64,000 bases of DNA from Delphinus delphis (Eukaryota; Chordata; Mammalia; Artiodactyla; Delphinidae): NCBI RefSeq assembly GCF_949987515.2, contig NC_082702.1:49445600-49509599 (forward strand), given 5' to 3'. The notes beneath the pieces are model-generated. The model had not been told where the DNA came from. It ran no database searches and saw only the letters and a list, made by a program, of their open reading frames with translations. Position numbers and translations under genes: made by a program. Each line of letters opens with the position of its first letter. Position 1 is the first letter of the stretch. Positions 57,171 through 64,000 of the stretch are shown here, in pieces.

Positions 57171-57219
57171 TCAGTAAAACCACTTATAGAATTGTGTGTC
57201 CTAAGACAAGAATTGAATA

Positions 57220-57370
57220 TAGAAAAAAGATTAACACAAAAAGATGTTCATCTCATCATTATTTACAATAAAGGAAAAATTGGAAATTAAAACAACTGAA
57301 GAAGATTTAGTTAAAGTAGGGTATATGAAATATTATGTATCCATTAAAACAACGTGTAATAACTTGGGTT
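57220..57370. repeat. LINE-like remnant
   Basis: A-rich sequence with 'cattatttacaataaaggaa' and 'ttatgtatccattaaaacaa'. Confidence 0.4.
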
Positions 57371-57589
57371 GCTGGGTTGTTGCAGACCTACCCGAGGCTT
57401 CTATCAATACATGATACAGAGAGCAGGGTTTCTCTGAGCCGACAGGCAGCCTCCTCATGCCCCTATAATATTAGGGGAGAATCAGGACACCAGGTTCCTG
57501 CAGAGGCTCTGAGACAACTCACTGAATGGACAACTAGCCTCTCTCTGACAGACAAGAGCTTCAGCCCAGGGTTAGAACCACTCAACATT

Positions 57590-57790
57590 ACCATCTATTT
57601 AATAAGAAGTGTTAGCACTTGCTATTGGGAAGGCACCGTTCTAAGCATTTTGTGTGTAGTTGCTAATCTATCGTTACCTAAGAGGTAGACACTGCTGTTA
57701 CATCTTCTCTTGCAGCAAACACACACAACTGAAAAGTCCAAGCCAGGATTCAAACCAAGGCCCTCTGGTTACACCGTCTTTGGCCTTAAC
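57590..57790 (-). repeat. MIR SINE
   Basis: 'Gggaaggcaccgttctaagc' and 'aagccaggattcaaaccaag'. Confidence 0.78.
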
Positions 57791-58045
57791 CAGCACCCCA
57801 CACAGCCATTCCAGCACAGAGCCTGCAGTGGGGGCCACCTCCTGCCCACCAGCCTGTGGGCATGGATGTGTGTGGCCCTGCGGCCAGCACATTCCTGCAC
57901 TGAGAGTGAGGTCCATGCAAGACCGTGGGGCTGGATCCCGGTGGCACAGGGGATGGGGGCGAAGCAGGGCCCGGGGTGGGAGGCTGCGGAGGGAGGGACA
58001 TGTCCCCCACCCTCTTGCACACAAACACCTCTTACCCATCTGACC
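57791..58045. other. GC-rich unclassified segment
   Basis: It is locally GC-rich with several overlapping open frames on both strands; no motif, start context or family supports a gene. It is too short and CpG-poor to call a CpG island by eye. Confidence 0.45.
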
Positions 58046-58049
58046 CAAC

Positions 58050-58165
58050 GCACAGGCAGAGACCTAGGGGTGGAGGGTATATAGAAAATCTCTGTACCTT
58101 TCGGTTCATTTTTCTGTGAACTTAAAACTATTCTTTAAAAAAAAAAAGTCTACTAAAAAAATTAA
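58050..58165 (+). repeat. Old LINE-1 3' terminus
   Basis: 'Atctctgtacctttcggttc', 'tctgtgaacttaaaactatt' and a closing A run. Confidence 0.65.
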
Positions 58166-59500
58166 CTTCTTAATCTCATTTTACTGCAATCCACCTTCAA
58201 TGTCTAATGCATTACAGAAATTGCTTCAAGTCATTTTCTAACTCCCAAGACAATTGTTTATTTTAGTCTTTTTTTCCTCTTTTACTTCTTTGACCAGTTC
58301 TTTCTTTCTCCTTCCTAAGAAACTTTGTCTTAGATTTTTTTAAATGTTTGCTGACTCGGTAAAGGGAAATGCAGGTTTTCTCTGGCCTTTGTGGCCACTG
58401 AAGCCCTTTCCTGTCTCTTCCCACCCCGTCAATATCCAGGACCCCATGGATTTGTCTCTGATTCTCCTCTTTTAACCATCAAAGTATCTTGGATTCACCC
58501 CCATCATCAGATTCCCACTATTAACCGTCATTGATTCTCTACTAACAAATAATTGATTCTCTCATGGAACTCGCTTTTTCTACCTCATTCAAGTGTCCAG
58601 CCATTATTTTCAATCATCAATAAGGCAGACACAGCTGAGTGTACCATGAAAACCTTAAGACCAACTTGTCCAGTATCAAACTGGTTTCAACCCCTCCATC
58701 CTCTCCATCTGCTGCTTCTCTTCCTCTTTCTCATTATTAATCAGAAGCAAAAGAAGTATAAGTAATGCCCTGTACATATAATTCATCCACCTATCTGGTT
58801 CCTTTTCCTATTCTTTCTGAGAAACATCTCATGGACACAGTTTCCTCAGTTTACCCACTTAGGGTTCCAGCCTCAGGAAGCACACGCTGGAAGGGTGACC
58901 AAAAGGCCATCTTTTTTATGTCATCTCAACCGAAAGGAATAGCTTGACTGTTTACTCCAGTCTACTCAGGGGGGACATAAGGTGACTGGAATTCTCTCAC
59001 TAAATTTCCACCAGTAAGATGGTCATAGATTTAAAGTTGGAAAATTAGTTAATACCCAGAAAGGCAGACCTTCTCAAAGGTTCACTCTGCAACCTACTGT
59101 CGTCTTGCTTGGAGCACAGGCAGAGTCACAAGCCTCTGAATTACGAGGAAGAACAAAGACCTCACTGTCGTCACCCGAAGGTTGAACTCTATTCCCACCA
59201 AGTCCAACCTTGGGAGGCCCACAGAGAGGAATTGTGAAGGTTTTCCCACTATGGACTGACCTTGCTCTCAGTGGACGGGAGGTAAATACTGACTTATTTG
59301 TATTCTCAAACTATCTTGGCAGGACGGCCAGGCACAACTCACGATAAATTTGAAACGTTGGTACACCTAGGAAAAACAGACCAACAGAATGTTTGCCTTC
59401 CATGAAGAATGCACTGTTTGATATAGCGAGTGCTTGGAGGAGGGGGCGGAGGGGGCAGTCAGATCGGGGCACGAAGGGCAAAGTCGTTAAGAGCTGGGAC
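58166..59500. other. Unclassified 3' flank
   Basis: Pyrimidine-rich sequence in 58240-58800, then unrecognised. No exon found. Confidence 0.5.
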
Positions 59501-59504
59501 AATA

Positions 59505-59532
59505 TTATAATGATGATGATGATAATGATGAA
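59505..59532. repeat. (GAT)n microsatellite
   Basis: Short GAT/AAT triplet run. Confidence 0.85.
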
Positions 59533-59559
59533 TAATTTACCCATAGTAGGTCCACATAT

Positions 59560-59760
59560 GAAAACTCTCTTCTGTATCAGCCACTGTTGATGGCTTTTAG
59601 GGCATTTTTTTAATCTTCCCAGTCACACTGGCAGATTGTCATCATTGTCCTCAGCTACAGGAACATGGGGATCAGAGAGGTTAATGAGCTTGCCCAAGTC
59701 ACACAGCTGCCAAATGAGCGAGCCCCGATTCACCCCCCAGGTCTGGATGACGTCATTTGT
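59560..59760 (-). repeat. MIR SINE
   Basis: 'Acatggggatcagagaggtt' and 'gcttgcccaagtcacacagc' then 'gccccgattcaccc'. The stretch 59761-60720 is unclassified. Confidence 0.82.
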
Positions 59761-60721
59761 TCACTTTCCACGACCGCATGTTGCTGTGGGAAGCAAGGAC
59801 ATAGTGAGGTGTCTGATTGTTCGGGCCAAGCATGCAGAGGTCTCAGCCACTGTCTGAGAGGCCCCACACGAAGGCAGGGTGGGATGGAGCCCGAAGAACA
59901 CTTGCTTCTAGAAGAGGGGAGGGAGCTGGTTCCAGATGAGATCACACACTGGACACTGGCTCAGAGGAGTAACTCCCACAGGCCTGGAGCAGAGCAGAGG
60001 GACTCAGGCAGAAGCTGATGTAATCAATGTCAGGGGGAACCCAAGGAACTTGGAGTGATGGTGGAATAGTGTCAAATGGGCAAGACAGACACAGCAACCT
60101 CAGGGGGGCCTTCATGAATTAAACTGGGGCTGGAGCCGTTCCTTACAGAAAGAAAGCTGGTCACAATAGATTGGAGAAGACATGGAGGAGAAGGAGGAAA
60201 GAATGGCAAGACTTTCTAGCAGTAGAACTGGCTGCCTTGCTGGGTAGTGAGTTCTCCATCATGAGAAGGATTCAGAGTAGATTTGACAGGGAAACAACAT
60301 CAGAGACTTAAGTATCAAGCTCAAATGGATGACTGCATGTCTCTCCTAAACTTGAGGTTCCACTGCCCCGATTTTACCAGAAATTTTCACACTGACCTCC
60401 TAGGGCTTCCACACAGAGCCCCAAACCCCTCTTCACTGCCAGGTGGACCTCATCCCTCAGCTGAGCCCTGAGTGGGAGACCGCAGTTTGATGGAAGCTTA
60501 GCAGTTGAGGATTCTAAGAAAACCCACTTCACTCTCTAAGGTTAGGTCTCATCTTCTACGAAACAGGGATAACAATGTCTTCCTTACTATCAATATATTT
60601 AGATAAAAAAAGCAGCACAGTGGCTCAGAGAAGGTTAAATGAGTCTAAATCAGTAATCTCTTAAACCCTCTTGATTGGATCATTTCATGTAATACACATT
60701 TAAAAGTGTCCACTCAAGAGT

Positions 60722-60820
60722 AGCCATTTTTTAGGCACCAAAATTGTGCAATCCAACATGGCGGCCACTAGCCACAAGTGGCCATTGAACACTCCCATCA
60801 GATAGCGCTGGTCTAGGAAA
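60722..60820. repeat. Terminal fragment of the element paired at 22645/23305
   Basis: 'Gtgcaatccaacatggcggc' and 'cactagccacaagtggccat', then 'tgaacactcccatcagatag', share the end words of the inverted pair. Confidence 0.5.
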
Positions 60821-61049
60821 TCAGAAGAGAATAGGACAAGAGCTGTGTCCAAGATAATGAATGTGGGGGAGACAAATACAAAATACATATAAAGTGTGTA
60901 GAAGTTCTGTAATAGAGGTATATTCAGTTTAAGTACAAATGGGGCCAAATCTGTGGGGCTGGGGGGCAGGGCAGGGATGATGCGTCATGCATCTATATCA
61001 TGGTAGTGAGGGAAGCCCTTAGATTGATCACCTATTGCGACAAGATGTG

Positions 61050-61340
61050 GCTTGCATGTTTTCTACACATGCTCTAGTTTTCTCAACCATTCCGCAAGAC
61101 AGATGAAGAAACCAAGGTTTAGAGAGGTGACAAAGTCTGGCCGTTCTCACATAACTCATAAGTGACAGATCTGAAGTTTTCGTTTTGTTTTTGTTTTCTT
61201 TTCTTCTGGCAGCGCCGTGTGGCACATGGGATCAAACCCGTGTCCCCTGCATTGGAAGCGTGGAATCTTAACCACTGGACCCCCCCAGGGAAGTCCCAGA
61301 TCTGAAGTTTTAACCCCAAAACTATCGGCACCCTTACTCT
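61050..61340 (-). repeat. MIR SINE split by a CHR-1 SINE
   Basis: 'Cagatgaagaaaccaaggtt' and 'cataactcataagtgacaga' precede the insertion; 'gaagttttaaccccaaaact' resumes after it. Confidence 0.78.
61181..61296 (-). mobile_element. CHR-1-type SINE
   Basis: A T/G-rich tail, 'gggatcaaacccgtgtcccc' and 'ttaaccactggacccc'. A perfect 15-base duplication, CAGATCTGAAGTTTT, is at 61166-61180 and 61297-61311. Confidence 0.96.
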
Positions 61341-62545
61341 TTACCTCTATTCAATACTGCCCCATCTTAGCAGAGTCTTTACGGTCTCAAAGCCTGTCCC
61401 CAGCCTTCTCTTCAAATTCATTGTCCACCAGTCACAGCTACAGGTGGGAGTCCTAAGTAGAAAGAAGACAACTTGCACATCTGCCATCACCAATCTTCCC
61501 TCCAAACATTTCAACATTGCTCGTGCTATTTCCAAGTTCATTCCTATCACTCCCCCTGAATGCTTCCCCAGAACCTCTGAACACAGCCTTCAAATGTGTC
61601 CCGCCTTTAGTATTAACAGACAAACAGCCATGAGACCAGATGAATGCGTCTGTTAGAATTTGACACTCCGGAAAACAGCCTGGAGGAACTTTAAATAGCA
61701 ACTGGTGGAATAAACACACCAATGACTCTGGGTGGCCAGGGGATGTGTTGTAAACAGCAATTTAATAAAGCAAGTAAAACCCTGGTGACTGTTTTAAAAT
61801 CCTCACCAAACACTTTTGGATTAAAGGCAATATTTTTATAGCTCCTATTCCCTGGCTATAAATGTGGGCTTCTTAAATAGCCCTTTCAGAAGCCCAGGTC
61901 CAGACCAGGGGACAAGCTGGTGACATCATGCGGCTCCACAAAAAAGGAATTGTTCCACCTCCAAGAAAACTGAGTGCGGCCTGCCTTCCCCAAGGACCAG
62001 GTGGGGAAAGGGCCATCTGCCCTCGTTATCCTTGATGTGTGTGTGGCTCACGATGTGTTTTTTTCAGATCGCTGCCATTTCTCTTCGGGCTTTTCCTGCT
62101 GAGATTTTGGGGGTGGGGGTCCACCCAAAAGGGTTAGGTCATGTCCGAGGTCAATCAGCATTTGGGACAGGGACAAAAATCCTCACCTCGAGAATATTCT
62201 CAGATTCAACTCTACCCCCTGACTCCCATCCCTCCTCTTCTTCTAGCCAATCATGCAGACACTGAGTTTCCAGTGTTTTCCCCTGAAGGAGTATGACCTG
62301 GACTGGGAACCTCTCCAGGAGGAAAGGAAAGTTCCCGTCCCTGTCTGGCCTCAGGGCCAAGCGCCTACAGCTTCCCCAGCTCTGAGAGGGATGCTTTCTC
62401 AGGAGGCTCCCCATGCTATGCATCCAAATGAGCCTCAGGCTCTTTACCCTTCCGTGAGTTGAGATGCTGTTTCCTGGGTCAAGTGCTTGTTGCTAGGACC
62501 TCAGAGGGGAGGTGGGAAGGAAAGGAAGCAAAGCAAAACTGCCCT
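61341..62545. other. Unclassified 3' flank
   Basis: No repeat family or exon recognised. In particular, nothing resembling CLEC3A coding sequence was found. Confidence 0.5.
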
Positions 62546-62549
62546 GCCC

Positions 62550-63580
62550 TGCACGAGTAAATATTTTACTGAGCAAATACTACGTGCCAAGTACTATACT
62601 ACATACAAAGTCGAGCTAATCTGACACAGCCCCTGCCCTCTGGGAGCTTATAGCCTAGCCGGAGGGACCGATATCTGGCAAGTAAATCAAATAAAAACAT
62701 TTAAAAATAAGTAACTAACTGTGATAAGGGCTAAAAAGGAAGCAGAGTACTTTGATGGAGAAAAGAGAGCAGGACCTTCCTAGATTATGCAGCTGGAGAA
62801 GGTATGTCTGAGAAGGCCATCTTTGAGTTCAGACCTGGAGGATGAGCCATACACTGAACGGCACTAATTTGGGCACACACCAAGTTTAAGAAGGGGTGGG
62901 CTATACTGACAGAAAAAAAAGCACGTGGAAAAGCACAGTGGGGGGATGGAGAAATGTGAAGATGAGTCAAACCTGATAAAACTTCTCCACAATTGGAGAA
63001 AGTCACCAGGAAGAAGCAGGTAAGGTCTCACCAGGTAAGAGGGCCTTGGACATCATGGGAAGAAGTCTGGGCTGGGAGTTCCCTGGCGGTCCAGTGGTTA
63101 GGACTCAGTGCTTTCGCTGCCGAGGGCCCAGGCTTGATCCCTGGTTGGGGAACTAAGATCCCACAAGCCGCGTGGCCCAGCCAAAAACAAAAAAGAAGAA
63201 GAAGTCCGGGCTTCATTTTAAGTACAATGGAAAGATCTGGAGGGTTTTACATAGGACAGGGACAATCACATCAGTGACATGTGTATCTTTCCCATGAGTT
63301 GGGCGGGAGCCCAACTCCATCTCAAGGATGAGATGAGTTAGGATGAGAGCTCTTGGTGACACCACATGGGATGATGGCAGGAGAGAGGTCAAATGTACGT
63401 TGAGGTAGAATCCACAGCAGCACTGGCTGCTGACGAGGTTGTGGAGGGGGGTGTTGAGGGCAAAGGTGGGTGCCAAAGGCTCCAAATGGCCCCCAGGTTT
63501 TAGAATTGGCCCACTGAGTGGATGATGGAACACTGACTATGATGGGGAAGACTCAGGATGAATGGGGCTTTTTAAAATTC
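62550..63580. repeat. Old interspersed repeat, family unresolved
   Basis: 'Ttttactgagcaaatactac', 'ccctgccctctgggagctta', 'ttcagacctggaggatgagc' and 'ggcttcattttaagtacaat' are words of an abundant ancient repeat. A SINE interrupts it at 63074-63197. Confidence 0.5.
63074..63197 (+). mobile_element. CHR-1-type SINE
   Basis: 'Gggagttccctggcggtcca' to 'gcgtggcccagccaaaaac'. The duplication GAAGAAGTCTGGGCT / GAAGAAGTCCGGGCT, one mismatch, is at 63059-63073 and 63198-63212. Confidence 0.94.
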
Positions 63581-63582
63581 AT

Positions 63583-63714
63583 TGGGGAATTCCCTGACGG
63601 TCCAGTGTTAAGAAGACTCAGCGCTTTCACTGTGGTGGCCTGGGTTTAATCCCTGATAGGGGAACTAAGAGCCCATAAGCCGCGCCATGCGGCAAAAAAA
63701 AAAAAAAAAAAAAA
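63583..63714 (+). mobile_element. CHR-1-type SINE with a long A tail
   Basis: 'Gaattccctgacggtccagt' to 'gccgcgccatgcggc', then about 25 As. Flanked by AAAATTCAT at 63574-63582 and about 63715-63723. Confidence 0.93.
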
Positions 63715-63723
63715 AAAATTCAT

Positions 63724-64000
63724 GGGACATTAACAGGGGAAGAATCCAGAACTGAATTTAAAGCATCGCGAGTTTGAGATGTCTTTTGAAATACAATTGG
63801 AAGCATCACACGGGCAACTGGAGCTGTGAGTCTGGAGGAGGAGAGCCAAGTCAAGAGGTAAGTGTGGCAGAGTCCCAGACAGAGAATTTGAAGCCTTGAG
63901 ACGGAATAAGGCCCACCTAAGGAGAGCGTGTAGAAGATTGGAGCATCCGGGAGGGAGTCCTAAGGAGGACCAGGCAATGGCAGTGAGAAAGAGGTGAATA
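63724..64000. repeat. Old interspersed repeat, continuation
   Basis: 'Atcacacgggcaactggagc', 'agcgtgtagaagattggagc' and 'tcctaaggaggaccaggcaa' continue the unresolved ancient repeat of 62550-63580 to the window edge. Confidence 0.45.

Noticed and set aside
57660..58084. Several overlapping 80-127 codon frames on both strands
   Set aside because: A GC-rich stretch lacking stops by composition; no motif, splice context or family.
33246..64000. CLEC3A, the expected next gene downstream of VAT1L
   Set aside because: No C-type lectin exon or signal-peptide exon was recognised; in other mammals the gap is longer than what remains of this window.

Overview
The window is mammalian nuclear DNA, most likely from a cetacean and plausibly a toothed whale. 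The clearest evidence is at least seventeen tRNA-derived SINEs of the CHR type. Their heads read like 'ttccctggtggcgcagtggtt' and carry a glutamate-tRNA-like B box, and many have clean target-site duplications. No ruminant BovB/Bov-tA or primate Alu copies were seen. Cetartiodactyl-type LINE-1 3' ends, MIR, L2, MLT1-like LTRs and small DNA-transposon fossils supply most of the remaining recognisable sequence.

Only one protein-coding gene is visible: the 3' end of VAT1L (vesicle amine transport protein 1-like) on the + strand. An 84-base in-frame exon (28710-28793) and the terminal coding exon (30687-30785, stop TAA at 30783) encode the last 60 residues. These are the end of the medium-chain-reductase fold followed by an acidic tail. 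A 3' UTR of about 2.5 kb probably ends after an AATAAA at 33220. Bases 1-28709 are therefore the tail of a long intron, 28794-30686 is the last intron, and about 33246-64000 is 3' flank. In other mammals the next gene on this side is CLEC3A, then WWOX; no CLEC3A exon was recognised here.

Layout. 1-290: degenerate tandem repeat at the edge. 0.8-10.7 kb: MIRs, CHR SINEs, two MLT1-like LTRs, one L1 3' end. 11.3-12.8 kb: L1 ORF2 3' end plus 3' UTR. 15.04-15.39 kb: a striking 15-bp minisatellite. 15.6-18 kb: L1M ends, a SINE and an LTR. 20.4 kb: a strong 73-base hairpin. 22.6-23.6 kb: an inverted pair of one old transposon. 24.7-26.2 kb: an LTR holding two L1 pieces, one of which holds a SINE. 28.7-33.2 kb: VAT1L end. 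33.3-64 kb: repeats, including two SINEs inserted successively at one target (40.4-41.0 kb), a SINE tail grown into (TA)n(GA)n, and several LTRs in both orientations.

I found no CRISPR array, RNA gene, bacterial-style operon or clearly new biological system. Nearly all long open frames lie in SINEs, LTRs, LINEs or the minisatellite and are not genes. The items most worth checking are the minisatellite open in five frames, the 20.43-kb hairpin, the C-tract/hairpin/G-tract arrangement in the VAT1L 3' UTR, and the nested insertion histories. Repeat family names come from recalled consensus sequences, so boundaries are approximate unless a target-site duplication is given.
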